Shown in pieces: positions 1-9,200 of a stretch of 64,000 bases of DNA (within the stretch, counting starts at the first letter, position 1; each line of letters opens with the position of its first letter). The notes beneath the pieces are model-generated. The model did not search any database. It was not told the origin of the DNA and saw nothing but the letters and a program-made list of their open reading frames with translations. The position numbers were made by a program, and so were the translations under genes. The DNA is from Bacteroidota bacterium (GTDB lineage Bacteria; Bacteroidota; Bacteroidia; NS11-12g; UBA9320). The stretch is taken from the NCBI GenBank assembly GCA_024679565.1, contig JAIBDD010000005.1, positions 1 to 64,000 on the forward strand, in the 5' to 3' direction.

Positions 1-150
1 AATACCTTCTTTCCGGCACAACTCGGCAATGGTGGTTTCCCCACGCATTCCTTCAATAATGATCCTAATCTTTTCTTCTGAACTGTAGACCTTTCTGGTC
101 TTTCTTTTTAACTCACTAATCAGTGAACTTGTACTTTTCTTTTTTACCAT
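1..150 (-). CDS. IS3-family transposase OrfA (partial)
   Basis: This is the N-terminal 50 residues of a helix-turn-helix transposase subunit, running off the left window edge. It starts MVKKKSTSSLISELKRKTRK and contains the IS3 OrfA signature YSSEEKIRIIIEG followed by TIAELCRKEGI, the first helices of the HTH that bind the element's terminal repeats. In IS3 elements OrfA is joined to the DDE-type OrfB by programmed -1 frameshifting; OrfB is not visible here. The start is the ATG at 148-150, with no credible alternative upstream before the element's end. Confidence 0.85.
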   Translation of the reverse strand, partial: MVKKKSTSSLISELKRKTRKVYSSEEKIRIIIEGMRGETTIAELCRKEGI

Positions 151-219
151 CTCTGGGTGATTTAAAGGGTTATAAATTTATTAAAACCTCTCTCTTAAAT
201 CTAATCCCTTATTAGTTCA
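1..219 (-). mobile_element. IS3-family insertion sequence, left part only
   Basis: The minus strand carries the first 50 codons of an IS3-type OrfA, preceded by about 69 non-coding bases that start TGAACTAATAAGGG at 219. A TG-starting end and a short leader before orfA are usual for IS3-family elements. The 219/220 boundary is inferred from where the neighbouring LytTR reading frame becomes recognisable. The rest of the element, including OrfB and the other end, lies left of the window, so the inverted repeat and target duplication cannot be checked. Confidence 0.7.
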
Positions 220-522
220 CTTTTAGCTGACGGTATACAGTTTGTTAACTTAAAACTTGAATCTATTGAGTGGATTGAAGCTCTTGGTGATTATGCAGGA
301 TTCCAAGTAAACGGTAAAAGGTATGTTGTGAAAAAAACATTAGCAGCAATTGAAGAAAAAATTGGCAACGATGCTTTTATTCGAGTGCACAGATCTTATA
401 TCGTTAATATAAATTGGATTCGTGATATAGATGATTCGTCTCTCGTAATTAATGGCAAACTGATTCCAATCAGCCGTAACAACCGTCAAACATTAATGAA
501 CAAACTGAACCTGTTGAAATAA
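220..522 (+). pseudogene. LytTR DNA-binding domain remnant, 5' end removed by the IS
   Basis: Translated from about 226, this frame reads as almost a whole LytTR domain: the start (DGIQFVNLKLESIEWIEALG), then YVVKKTLAAIEEKIG, then the hallmark FIRVHRSYIVN and a C-terminal PISRNNRQTL. LytTR domains normally form the C-terminal output part of response regulators that bind direct-repeat promoter sites. There is no receiver domain and no start codon upstream: the frame is closed by stops at 196 and 202 inside the IS3 end. A GTG at 328 would give only 64 residues lacking the first beta-strands. I read it as a regulator interrupted by the insertion; a functional fragment is unlikely. Confidence 0.75.
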
Positions 523-524
523 TG

Positions 525-1040
525 TCAACCCAAAGATTTGTTGTTTCGGTTTATCATTATCGTATAGACGATAAGAAATAGGGTTAGGATGGCGGTCATA
601 ACAAGCAAAGTTTCAGGTACCTTTTGAAGTATTTTTTCCCATCTACCGGTACTGTACGTAATGCTGTCATTTAGTGTCCATTCTTGACCTGGAATGTCCA
701 TACGTCGACCAATGAACGCTAACCCAAATCGCAACACTTCACGGCCGTAAAATACAAAACCACCCAAAATGGTTAAGCAAAAGATATGTCCCCAATTCCA
801 ATTGACATATCTAAATCGTTTGACCAGCTGTAACCCTATTAAAAACAAATTGCTCGAAACAGAGAATACTCCTACAAGAATAAAGAGTGGATGAAGCGTT
901 AGGTACGTGTCGTGCAACTCAATGGTAACGTCAACAAACAGACCGGAGGGTTTAATCATCCAGAGCGTTAGATACAAACTACCAGAAAGGAACAGGCCGA
1001 TTATAAGAAGCACTGCGCCAATTGAGTTCCTCTTTGGCAT
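525..1040 (-). CDS. Four-helix membrane protein with an HDTY motif
   Basis: This 171-residue protein has predicted membrane segments near residues 8-29, 48-70, 83-100 and 143-163 and no signal peptidase site. Residues 42-46 read LHDTY followed by an aromatic/His stretch, similar to the helix X region of heme-copper oxidase subunit I, but the protein is far too short for an oxidase and lacks the other heme and copper ligands. Its ATG overlaps the upstream protease stop as TAATG, so the two are probably translated together. It ends two bases from the LytTR remnant, tail to tail. Function unknown; the oxidase resemblance is only a motif-level observation. Confidence 0.6.
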   Translation of the reverse strand: MPKRNSIGAVLLIIGLFLSGSLYLTLWMIKPSGLFVDVTIELHDTYLTLHPLFILVGVFSVSSNLFLIGLQLVKRFRYVNWNWGHIFCLTILGGFVFYGREVLRFGLAFIGRRMDIPGQEWTLNDSITYSTGRWEKILQKVPETLLVMTAILTLFLIVYTIMINRNNKSLG

Positions 1041-2587
1041 TACCGTTTTTGAAGTTCAATGACCATAGCTACTGTTTTTTTGTCTTTAATCACAGCATCA
1101 AAATGAATAACATCACCGCTTTTAAATGCAACATTTGGCACGGCATATTGGCCGATTACTGCATTAAGTTTTTGATCATACGTTCCAGGAGCCGAATTCA
1201 TCGCTTGGTTTAATGCTTTAACATCGATGGGTACTTTGCTAATCACAACCGCCATGCGATCTCTGTTACCTAATTCATCTGCCATCAATGATTGCGTTCG
1301 AGGAAATAACCTTGTTCCGGTTATACCGCAATACGGGGAGTGTTTATCGGTATATGGGAAAAGGACATAACTACTTCCGTCAGTTTCTTCACCCAAAACA
1401 TACGTGTAACACTCAATGGAATTGGTAACCTCGATTTTAAATCGTGTTCCTTTTTGCACCGTTTGATTAGACCGAAAAACATTGTAGCCGACCTGCGTTA
1501 AAGCGATGTTTTTCATTGATTGGTTATCCACCAATCCAAAGTCTATGGAGAGTTTATTTGGGTCTTGGTTTTTTGCAATCCCCATTGGGTGCAAGCCATA
1601 AGCCTCCTTGGTGAAATATTCGAAGTCGCTATAGGTAATCCAACAAAAGCCTCGATCACCCCATCTCTCTCCCCAACTATTCATGATTTGTAGCGCACCA
1701 CCTTTTAGGTTGTCGTCGTAACCCATAACACACATTGCATGGCCACCAAAGCCTTGCATCCTTCTATCTGACGCAGTCGGTTTCCACATTTTACGACCTT
1801 GCATAGCATTCATAAAGCTACCGCCAACCAGCATGCCCACAACAACGGGTGCACCTTGGGCTATATTCTGTTTAATCGCAAGTATATCGGTTCCGCCTTC
1901 GTTTTTCCATAGTCGTTCAAAGCCACGTGTTCGATATTGTGAGGCTCTCGACATTTGTGTGTTTGAAGGTGTGCGGTCGCAATCGTATTCGTTGTATTTA
2001 AATTCATTAAATGGCAAAACGCCTCGCTTCTGCATGACTTCCATTGCGTCGTGTATGTAGGCACCTTGGCAGTTTGGTAATTTAATTTGATTGTACAGTG
2101 AAGACGGACTGAAGGCTACTTCCTTTGGTGATTTCCCTGTAGCAACACTCTGTTGAATCGTTCGTGCCGCATAAGAACTACTCCAACCAACGCACGACCC
2201 TTGTGCTCCCTGGTTTAGTCTTGGCGGGCAATATTTTTCTAGACTCACTCGGCTTGGAAGTTGGTTTTTATACCCGGCAACAAGTGGTTCGTAGATGTTA
2301 CTTTTATCGTACATCTCCTGACTCATGTTTAAACCAGTTGATAGTTCAGAATATTCTTCACTATCAGGGCTAACAACCGGTGAGCCACTTTTAAATATGT
2401 CTGTAAAGAAGTAGAGTCCGCCTACAATCAAAAGTAGAGGGATCAACACCTTAGGTTTTTTAACCAAGAATTTTAATAGCTGCGGAATAAAAAGCAGTAG
2501 GATTTTTGGTAACCCTCCTGACCTTCTTGAATTTGTATTTTGATTACGTTTCGGATTTTGTGGATCATCCACCATTCGAATGGGCAT
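1040..2587 (-). CDS. Membrane-anchored C1A (papain-like) cysteine protease with C-terminal DUF4384-like domain
   Basis: The 515-residue protein has a basic N-terminus and one or two membrane helices at about 28-65, then a papain-family domain. The catalytic elements are visible in order: Cys132 in QGAQGSCVGWSSSYAART, the His in GFGGHAMCVMGYDD and the Asn in QIMNSWGERWGDRGFCWI. No inhibitory propeptide is apparent between anchor and active site. Residues from about 375 to the end (KGTRFKIEV, YVLFPYTD, NRDRMAVVISK) resemble DUF4384-type modules found fused to caspase-like and papain-like proteases. It probably acts outside the inner membrane. It is co-transcribed with the HDTY membrane protein (TAATG overlap). 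Substrate unknown. Confidence 0.8.
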   Translation of the reverse strand: MPIRMVDDPQNPKRNQNTNSRRSGGLPKILLLFIPQLLKFLVKKPKVLIPLLLIVGGLYFFTDIFKSGSPVVSPDSEEYSELSTGLNMSQEMYDKSNIYEPLVAGYKNQLPSRVSLEKYCPPRLNQGAQGSCVGWSSSYAARTIQQSVATGKSPKEVAFSPSSLYNQIKLPNCQGAYIHDAMEVMQKRGVLPFNEFKYNEYDCDRTPSNTQMSRASQYRTRGFERLWKNEGGTDILAIKQNIAQGAPVVVGMLVGGSFMNAMQGRKMWKPTASDRRMQGFGGHAMCVMGYDDNLKGGALQIMNSWGERWGDRGFCWITYSDFEYFTKEAYGLHPMGIAKNQDPNKLSIDFGLVDNQSMKNIALTQVGYNVFRSNQTVQKGTRFKIEVTNSIECYTYVLGEETDGSSYVLFPYTDKHSPYCGITGTRLFPRTQSLMADELGNRDRMAVVISKVPIDVKALNQAMNSAPGTYDQKLNAVIGQYAVPNVAFKSGDVIHFDAVIKDKKTVAMVIELQKR

Positions 2588-2612
2588 GCGGCTTTTATTT
2601 TATGTTAAAAAA

Positions 2613-2620
2613 CAAAAGTA
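2613..2620 (-). promoter_or_regulatory. -7 promoter box for the papain-like protease gene
   Basis: TACTTTTG on the minus strand matches the Bacteroidota TAnnTTTG -7 element and lies 25 bases before the ATG, implying a leader of about 20 nt. No clear -33 element was identified. Confidence 0.5.
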
Positions 2621-2644
2621 TGAGAAAAATTGATTCAATAAAGC

Positions 2645-5137
2645 TTATTCCCAGACGTTCACCGACCCTTTGACCTTTTTTTGTTGTCCGTCGCACGAAC
2701 GATATCGTACCGTATAAATGTAGGTGTCGGCTTCCACTTTTTTGCCATTGTATATAGCGTCCCAAGATTGAACCCCAGATTCATCAGAATCAAAGATTTT
2801 TTCGCCCCATAAATTATATACCTTAACCGCGTATTCGGGTTGAGGGATTAAATCTTTAAATGGAAACAACTCATTTAGACCATCTCCGTTCGGGCTAAAC
2901 GCATTGGGTATATGGAGCACATTTGGGAGCGCATTGGGGTCCACATCAACCTGTGCAGTATCATATCCGCTACAGCCGAACGCATCAATGACTTTTAATA
3001 TGTAGTATCCTGAATCGGAAGCATCAACCGAAGGGCCATTATCGCCTGTGTTCCATTCATATATGGCATAATCATCAGGGACGCCATAGGTGATAAAACT
3101 GCGTAAACAAAGTGTAGTGTCAGGGCCAATATTAAACTGAGGGGAGTTGGATTTTGTTAAACGAATGGTGTCAGATTTGTCACAACCATTGGTATCTACC
3201 ACATAAACGAAAAAGGTGCCAGGATCGGTGGTATTAAAAGATGGACCTGTAGAACCATCATGCCATAAATAAGACACCATGTTGGCCGGGGCGTTAAACG
3301 TGCGATATAAATCATCACAGTAGTTTGAATCAGGACCCAGTTCAAGGTCTATCACCGGGTTTTCAATAAAGATGGTATCACTGGTAACACAGTGCTTATA
3401 GGTAACGCGAACCCAGTGTTCTCCGGGCGCAGTTATGACAACGTTTCGTGTTGTTGCGCCGTTGCTCCACAGGTAAGAAGCGCCTTCATAATCTCCAGGG
3501 TCAAATTCTTTTTGAAATTCGTTACAGGCGAAGAAATAATCTCCAATTTCAGGTTTGGCGATGGTAATTTTAGTTGAGTCTATAGCACGACAATGTTTGT
3601 TCGATACACGTACCCAATAGTTGCCTGGTTTGTCGACATATAACGTTCTGGACGTGTCGGAAAACCCGGTACTCCATCGGTATGTGATATCAGGACCAGA
3701 GATGCCGGCATCTAAGGTCAGGTCAACTTCTTCTTCTGTGCAGAACAAACTGTCTAAGGTGAGGTCCATTTCAACTGGATCCACAAAAAGACTTACCGAA
3801 TCACTTCCAGAGCAGGCTCCATAAAAAACCGTTGCGATATATTTTCCGGTGTCTTGAGCGCGAATTGATGTCGAGAACTGACCTGTATTCCAAGAAATCT
3901 TTGTTGCATCGAAAACACGAGGTGAAAGAAAGCGATCAACTTCTTCACAAAAGAACAAGTCTGGGCCTAGGTCCACTTGGATATTCGATTTGATACGAAC
4001 GATGAACTTGTATTCGTCTTCGCATACTTCGTTCCACGCCTTGAGGGTTACTAAATACTCACCATTGCCTGGATAAACCCATCGTGGGTTGGTCTCAGAA
4101 GAAGTGTCTTGGCTTGTAGTAGGATCGCCGAAAGTCCAGAAATAACGTGCGGCTTTTTGACTTTTATTCACAAAGTCTACGGTGTCTGTACAGGAATAAA
4201 CCAATGCAGATGAACCGGCGCTAATTTGGAAGTTACTAACCAAAGTGGTTTGACAGTTCCTAACGTTAAATTGGTAATCCCTCAATGTTTCTCCGATAAG
4301 TTCTCCGTCTCTATATTCCAAAACTTTAATGCCAATGACATACTGTCCTACTACGTTGGGCGTTAGGGTCAGCTCGCCTGTTAGTCTATTAATCTCCATT
4401 CTCGGGTCGCCAGTAACTTGATTAACGTTGTTGAATGAATTACCCCAAATCAGATTGTCAAACGGAGGGGGCTTAAAATTGCCTCCCAAACCTACATTAC
4501 CGTCAGGTCGAGGTTGGTCTCGTGTTGCTCCTTTAAACGGTGTGTAAAGTTCATAAACCAAAGAGTCACCATCCGCATCAGTTGCTGAATGGTCAAACTT
4601 CAACGGCGCATCCGTACACAAATAGTTTGGAGGAAGTTCTTTGAAAATGGGACTTGAATTCTTTGACACCAAATCTGTGCCAGGGATCTTGACCCAATAT
4701 GTAGCTCCTGTACTTTCTGGCGAAACTATATTGTTGATTGTGTTGTTGCGACAGCAACGTTGGAAGGCTAATATTAACCCGTCTTTCCCAGGATTTAAAG
4801 CTAATGTTTTGGTATAAACATACTCCGAAACGCAGACATCCCTGGGGGGGACAAGACATTTGTAAAACACCTCATCCAAATATTTAGGACCTGTGCGCGA
4901 AAATATTTCTGTTCGCACCCGCGTGTTGGTAGATGCGTTCCAGATGCTTACATATGCTGTGGCGTCACCAGCTATGGCCCTTGGATTGCCATTTTCACAA
5001 TCCATATAAAGCTTTAAGGTTACATCATATGTGCCGTTTGTATTTTGTTCGTAATAGAAATCACCACCAACAATATGGGTTGCACTTGCAGCTAAGCAAG
5101 TCAGATAAGTTATCGCGAAGAAGACTACTCGTTTCAA
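2645..5137 (-). CDS. Secreted PKD-repeat protein with type-B T9SS (gliding motility-type) C-terminal domain
   Basis: An 830-residue cell-surface protein. Signal peptide at about 1-18 (MKRVVFFAITYLTCLAASA) is followed by HIVGGDFYYE, a common N-terminus in Bacteroidota CHU_C proteins. A PKD-like domain lies near residues 305-385 (YFWTFGDP, NPRWVYPGNGEYLV). Five Ig-like repeats of about 65-70 residues follow, each with a CxxxxxxF-type start and a YxWxTG/YLWSNG core ending in a Cys. The last 90 residues (IPNAFSPNGDGLNELF, VKVYNLWGEKIF, W-DAIYNGK, YIYTVRY) are the type-B sorting domain that targets proteins through T9SS to the outer surface. Start codon is TTG: no upstream ATG exists in frame and this start gives the signal peptide. 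Likely adhesin or filament component. Confidence 0.9.
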   Translation of the reverse strand: MKRVVFFAITYLTCLAASATHIVGGDFYYEQNTNGTYDVTLKLYMDCENGNPRAIAGDATAYVSIWNASTNTRVRTEIFSRTGPKYLDEVFYKCLVPPRDVCVSEYVYTKTLALNPGKDGLILAFQRCCRNNTINNIVSPESTGATYWVKIPGTDLVSKNSSPIFKELPPNYLCTDAPLKFDHSATDADGDSLVYELYTPFKGATRDQPRPDGNVGLGGNFKPPPFDNLIWGNSFNNVNQVTGDPRMEINRLTGELTLTPNVVGQYVIGIKVLEYRDGELIGETLRDYQFNVRNCQTTLVSNFQISAGSSALVYSCTDTVDFVNKSQKAARYFWTFGDPTTSQDTSSETNPRWVYPGNGEYLVTLKAWNEVCEDEYKFIVRIKSNIQVDLGPDLFFCEEVDRFLSPRVFDATKISWNTGQFSTSIRAQDTGKYIATVFYGACSGSDSVSLFVDPVEMDLTLDSLFCTEEEVDLTLDAGISGPDITYRWSTGFSDTSRTLYVDKPGNYWVRVSNKHCRAIDSTKITIAKPEIGDYFFACNEFQKEFDPGDYEGASYLWSNGATTRNVVITAPGEHWVRVTYKHCVTSDTIFIENPVIDLELGPDSNYCDDLYRTFNAPANMVSYLWHDGSTGPSFNTTDPGTFFVYVVDTNGCDKSDTIRLTKSNSPQFNIGPDTTLCLRSFITYGVPDDYAIYEWNTGDNGPSVDASDSGYYILKVIDAFGCSGYDTAQVDVDPNALPNVLHIPNAFSPNGDGLNELFPFKDLIPQPEYAVKVYNLWGEKIFDSDESGVQSWDAIYNGKKVEADTYIYTVRYRSCDGQQKKVKGSVNVWE

Positions 5138-5256
5138 TGTAAAGCTATTCGTAAGACAATGATGTTCTCCCGTATTTTCCCAAAAATCGGGAATCTTTAG
5201 CGAACAAAAATTATATGTGTGTCATTATTTTGCTTATGACACATTTATAACATACG

Positions 5257-8200
5257 CTACCTGCCCATTGTTTGCTGGTATTGCTGTAAATATTTGTTGG
5301 CTTCGGCCTCATTCCCAGCTTTTAAGTACACTTGGTACATGCCATAATACGCTTGTGCAAAGTTTTTATTGGCCTGAATAGCTGCATTGAAGTAATTGCC
5401 AGCATTATTCAGGTCGTTAAGCTGGAGATAAGCGTTCCCAGCTTTAAAGAAAAACTGTGGGTTGTTGCCACCGTATTGAAGCGCCAGTTTATACATCTTA
5501 AGTGCTTGCTGCGTGTTTCCTCGGGCCATAGCCACATCACCTTGGCCGTCATATGCCGAGCTAAAGTTTGGTTTGTATTTAGCAGATGATTTGAAATGTC
5601 TATCAGCTGAGTCCAAGTTTGCAATTTTATTAATACCCGCTTTTTGCATTTGAACAGGTTGCAAGTAGGCGATTCCAATAAAATGATGACTGAAATAACT
5701 TTCAGGACAAATTTCTAAACTCTTCATGCACCAGTCGATTGCTTGTTCGTTTCTACCTTGAATAAGATGGGTGTACCCCAAAGTACGGTACGCTTCTTCT
5801 TCTAAGGGGTCATATTCAATATACTTCTCAAGAAGCTCTTCTGCCTCAGCGTATGCTCTAGTTTTTAACTTTTGATTCGCTAGATAGATGTTTTTGTTTT
5901 CACGCTTTACCACGGCACATACGGTCACGCCGTCCACCTTAATTTCGTGTACGGTTCCTTTTGGCGGGAAATACCCTTTGCGCAAAGCAGTTGGAGACAA
6001 TGTTCTATTCGTCCATATGGCATAGTCCCAATCGTCTTTGTTCCAATTCAATTCGCGACTCCATAGAATACTGGCTTTGCGTAACGAATCAACCATTACT
6101 TTCAATGGGTTGCGTTCAAGCACCAATACATCCACTTCAGATTTATGCTCAGCTTCGGTGATTATTTTTTCCTTTTTGTAGTGATTCAAACGATCTATTT
6201 CATCGTTTAATACTTCTAACTGCCGACTATATTCTCGCAGCTCTTCACCACCTTCTTGATATTTGTCGGAATAGTATTGGATACTAAACAACTCGTTGTT
6301 AGAGATGATTTTTGTTTTGCCTGCTGGCAACTCTTCATTCTCATGAATCCATTTAATGGCTTGTTTAGGTGTTTGACACCAATAATCTAGCTCGTAATTT
6401 CCATATGCGCCCTCTACGCCCCCAGCCAACTGATTGTAATACATATACTCATACGGATGATTTTGAATCACCCACATGCCTGTTACGCCAACAAGTATGA
6501 TTAAAACAACAGGTGTGGCAAGTTGAACGATCTTTTGCTTAATCTGCATAATGGTATCCCATCCGACTGCTGAAAGAACCACCACACTGGGTAATACAAA
6601 AAGGACGTGCCTCCACGAATTGTAGAGCGCAGATTCTTTATAAATGATGTATCCCAATGGGAATACTAAAGTGAAAACCACCATGGACAGCATGATCGCA
6701 TTGTAGTGTTTGCGTTGCCATTTAAACCCAATCACAAGCATGGCCAATCCGATAAGTACAAATAGTGGTAACGTGATGAGCATCATTTTCGGCGCGTAGT
6801 ACCATGGATAATCTTTCATGTAGTAGCGTGCACCTTCAAATATTTCATACACGTGTACCAAGCTAAATTTCTCGAAATTACTTAGCGCTTCTAGTGGATG
6901 TCCGAACGGGTCTTGCAGTGCCGCTGGCCAAAGAATAACACCAATAAAATAGGCTAAACCCATTACAAAAAAGCCATTCAAAATGTACTGTCTGAACTGT
7001 GCGCCAAGGTTTACTTCTTTTTGCTTTATAGCCCATAAATATCTCAGTCCGGCAAATAAAACGAGGTAGGCAAAAACAATAAGTCCCCCTGCCCGGATAC
7101 TAAACAATATGCCCATTGTTAGTCCAGTCATAACCAATGTTTTGGTTTTGACTCTCGGCAATTCTTGTACGAACCTGACGATGTAAAATATACTCGCGAT
7201 ATAAAATGCGAGAAAGGGTAAATCCTTTTGATTGTTGGCCGAATGGCCTAGAAACGCTGGTGTCACCAGCAAAATTATTAAGGCTATAACGCCGGTTCGC
7301 CAACTGCCTATTTTTCTGGCTAATAAGCCAGTAAACAGCAATCCAACAAGGGCAAACAAACTCAATACCAAGTGTCGGGTTTCGTACGTGTCAAACGGTG
7401 AAAGGTATTCTTCTACAAAGGCACACGTTAGATTTACAAAGGGGCCGTAATTGACTAAGTGGTCGTGTAGCTTTCTGCTTTCATCCAACGCGCGTGTATC
7501 TTCTCCGCCAGTCTGAAAATAGGAGATGACCTCCGTAAAATATTTTCTGTCTTCCGGTTCGTCCCAAGTAGTCCCAAAATCGAAACTAATCATTGGGAGT
7601 AAAACCAAACTAAACAAACACAAAGCGCTAAAGAGAAGTCTATAGGTACTTGAATTTCCCTGTTTAAGGTTACTTAAAGAAAATTCTTTTAACGGTGACG
7701 TTACAAACCACTTCCAGCGACTACCAATACTTGATAAAACGGATTTGGAATAAGAATGAGAGATGTCTTTGGCGGTTGTACTGGGTAGATTTGTGGATGA
7801 AGCCTCCATGCCGTTTAAAACAGCCCAATTGGCAAGCTTGTAACCACTATTGTCCAAAACGCCATCAGCATTTGTGAATAGATTACGGCTCACGATGTCT
7901 GTTTTATTTAGAATGACAATGCCGCTTTCAACACCATTTACTTCAACGATGCCCAACAGCTTCGACCAAAAATTCCCTAAGAGCTGAAGCAATGAACGTT
8001 TGTTTCTTCCTTGAGCAAAATCGGGCAGTAAAACGCTGCGTGGTGTTGGTTTTTTATGTCGTAAACTTTGAATTGCAGCTGGGAGTAACGAGATAGACGA
8101 CTCCGGACAAACAACAACCTCTGCACTGGGGCCTTCTTCGATGTTTTGCGAAACCTCATTATACGCTGTCGCGGCTTTGCCGGTCATTAACACAGACGCG

Positions 8201-8334
8201 TTGAATATTTTACTTTGAATCTCGTTAAGTGCTTCCGTTGCAGCAGTTTTTAAGGCTTCTGAATTTATTCCGGTAATTATTACCGAACAAGGTGCAGAAG
8301 GCGTTGAGATTTTCTTTTTTGATGATTTCGCCAT
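5257..8334 (-). CDS. Fusion: degenerate GT2-like region, GT39/PMT-type membrane glycosyltransferase, C-terminal TPR
   Basis: A 1025-residue protein in three parts. Residues 1-230 are soluble; stretches such as LLPAAIQSLRHK and SLLQLLGNFWSKLLG recall dolichol-phosphate mannose synthase-like GT2 enzymes, but I see no DxD. Residues 235-640 contain about ten membrane helices with DFGTTWDEPEDRKYF after helix 1, the acidic loop typical of protein O-mannosyltransferase/ArnT (GT-C) enzymes that use polyprenyl-phosphate sugars, and SANNQKDLPFLAFY later. Residues about 830-1025 are TPR repeats (RTLGYTHLIQGRNEQAI, AYDGQGDVAMARGNTQQAL). Probably transfers a lipid-linked sugar at the periplasmic face, the TPR perhaps holding an acceptor. 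Acceptor and sugar unknown. Confidence 0.75.
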   Translation of the reverse strand: MAKSSKKKISTPSAPCSVIITGINSEALKTAATEALNEIQSKIFNASVLMTGKAATAYNEVSQNIEEGPSAEVVVCPESSISLLPAAIQSLRHKKPTPRSVLLPDFAQGRNKRSLLQLLGNFWSKLLGIVEVNGVESGIVILNKTDIVSRNLFTNADGVLDNSGYKLANWAVLNGMEASSTNLPSTTAKDISHSYSKSVLSSIGSRWKWFVTSPLKEFSLSNLKQGNSSTYRLLFSALCLFSLVLLPMISFDFGTTWDEPEDRKYFTEVISYFQTGGEDTRALDESRKLHDHLVNYGPFVNLTCAFVEEYLSPFDTYETRHLVLSLFALVGLLFTGLLARKIGSWRTGVIALIILLVTPAFLGHSANNQKDLPFLAFYIASIFYIVRFVQELPRVKTKTLVMTGLTMGILFSIRAGGLIVFAYLVLFAGLRYLWAIKQKEVNLGAQFRQYILNGFFVMGLAYFIGVILWPAALQDPFGHPLEALSNFEKFSLVHVYEIFEGARYYMKDYPWYYAPKMMLITLPLFVLIGLAMLVIGFKWQRKHYNAIMLSMVVFTLVFPLGYIIYKESALYNSWRHVLFVLPSVVVLSAVGWDTIMQIKQKIVQLATPVVLIILVGVTGMWVIQNHPYEYMYYNQLAGGVEGAYGNYELDYWCQTPKQAIKWIHENEELPAGKTKIISNNELFSIQYYSDKYQEGGEELREYSRQLEVLNDEIDRLNHYKKEKIITEAEHKSEVDVLVLERNPLKVMVDSLRKASILWSRELNWNKDDWDYAIWTNRTLSPTALRKGYFPPKGTVHEIKVDGVTVCAVVKRENKNIYLANQKLKTRAYAEAEELLEKYIEYDPLEEEAYRTLGYTHLIQGRNEQAIDWCMKSLEICPESYFSHHFIGIAYLQPVQMQKAGINKIANLDSADRHFKSSAKYKPNFSSAYDGQGDVAMARGNTQQALKMYKLALQYGGNNPQFFFKAGNAYLQLNDLNNAGNYFNAAIQANKNFAQAYYGMYQVYLKAGNEAEANKYLQQYQQTMGR

Positions 8335-8424
8335 GATGAGGAGACCGCTTTATTAAAATGGAATCAAATCTATGAAAACCTATGAAGAAAAGGGAATTAA
8401 TTTGGGCAAATGCAATACCCAAAT

Positions 8425-9189
8425 TTAAAGTAGAAATCGAAGCAATACTTGGTGAAATAATTCTGGGCTGTCGGCATGAACCCAATGACCAGCATCCGGA
8501 ATTGTTTCGAATGTGGCATTTGGGAAAAGGTCTACTATGTCAACTTCGTCTTGCTCTGTGATGTAATTAGATTTTTCACCTCGTACAAAAAGTGTGTCGT
8601 TCGAGAAAGGCCAAGACAATGAAACACCCCCAATGATTGCATCGTAATTCGCATGAATTTGTGTCAGACCAATTTTCCAACGGTAGCCACCTTCTTTAAC
8701 TCGATCCAGGTTTTTAAGGATAAAGAGTCTAATGCCTTTGTCTTTAATCTTGACGGAAATTTTTTCTTCGGCTTCTGATCTTGAGGATAATTCAGATACG
8801 GGGAGCGTTAACATTGCCTCAAAGATCTCTGCGTGTCCAGGTTTATACTGTTTGGGAGCAATGTCTACAACACAAAGTTTGTCTACAATTTCTGGAAATA
8901 AATCAGCCAATTTCATAACGGCTTTGCCACCCATCGAGTGACCAATGAAATGCGCCGAAGATATTTCAAGGGTGTCCAGAAGAAGGTGTATGTCTTCACA
9001 TATCGCTTCGTACGACATGTCCTCATGATGAGGTGAGCCACCATGGTTTCGCACATCAATCGACAAGACTTGAAAATGTTCAGCTAGTTTTTTGGCCATA
9101 TTGTGCCAATTATCCAGCATGCCAAATAAGCCGTGAACAATTACAACGTGCTCTCCTGAGTCGCCGTATCGTTTGTAATTTAATTCCAA
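8425..9189 (-). CDS. Alpha/beta hydrolase (YbfF-type esterase)
   Basis: A 254-residue cytosolic hydrolase with the nucleophile elbow GHSMGG (Ser85), oxyanion region VIVHGLFGMLDNW near 17-29 and a catalytic His in DAGHWVHADSPE near the C-terminus. VLSIDVRNHGGSPH is characteristic of the YbfF/ABHD11-like esterase group, which cleaves short acyl esters or thioesters; the natural substrate is unknown. The start is TTG (MELNYKRYG), eleven bases after the stop of alanine dehydrogenase, so both probably share a transcript. No signal peptide. Confidence 0.85.
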   Translation of the reverse strand: MELNYKRYGDSGEHVVIVHGLFGMLDNWHNMAKKLAEHFQVLSIDVRNHGGSPHHEDMSYEAICEDIHLLLDTLEISSAHFIGHSMGGKAVMKLADLFPEIVDKLCVVDIAPKQYKPGHAEIFEAMLTLPVSELSSRSEAEEKISVKIKDKGIRLFILKNLDRVKEGGYRWKIGLTQIHANYDAIIGGVSLSWPFSNDTLFVRGEKSNYITEQDEVDIVDLFPNATFETIPDAGHWVHADSPELFHQVLLRFLL

Positions 9190-9200
9190 AAAGGTAACGA

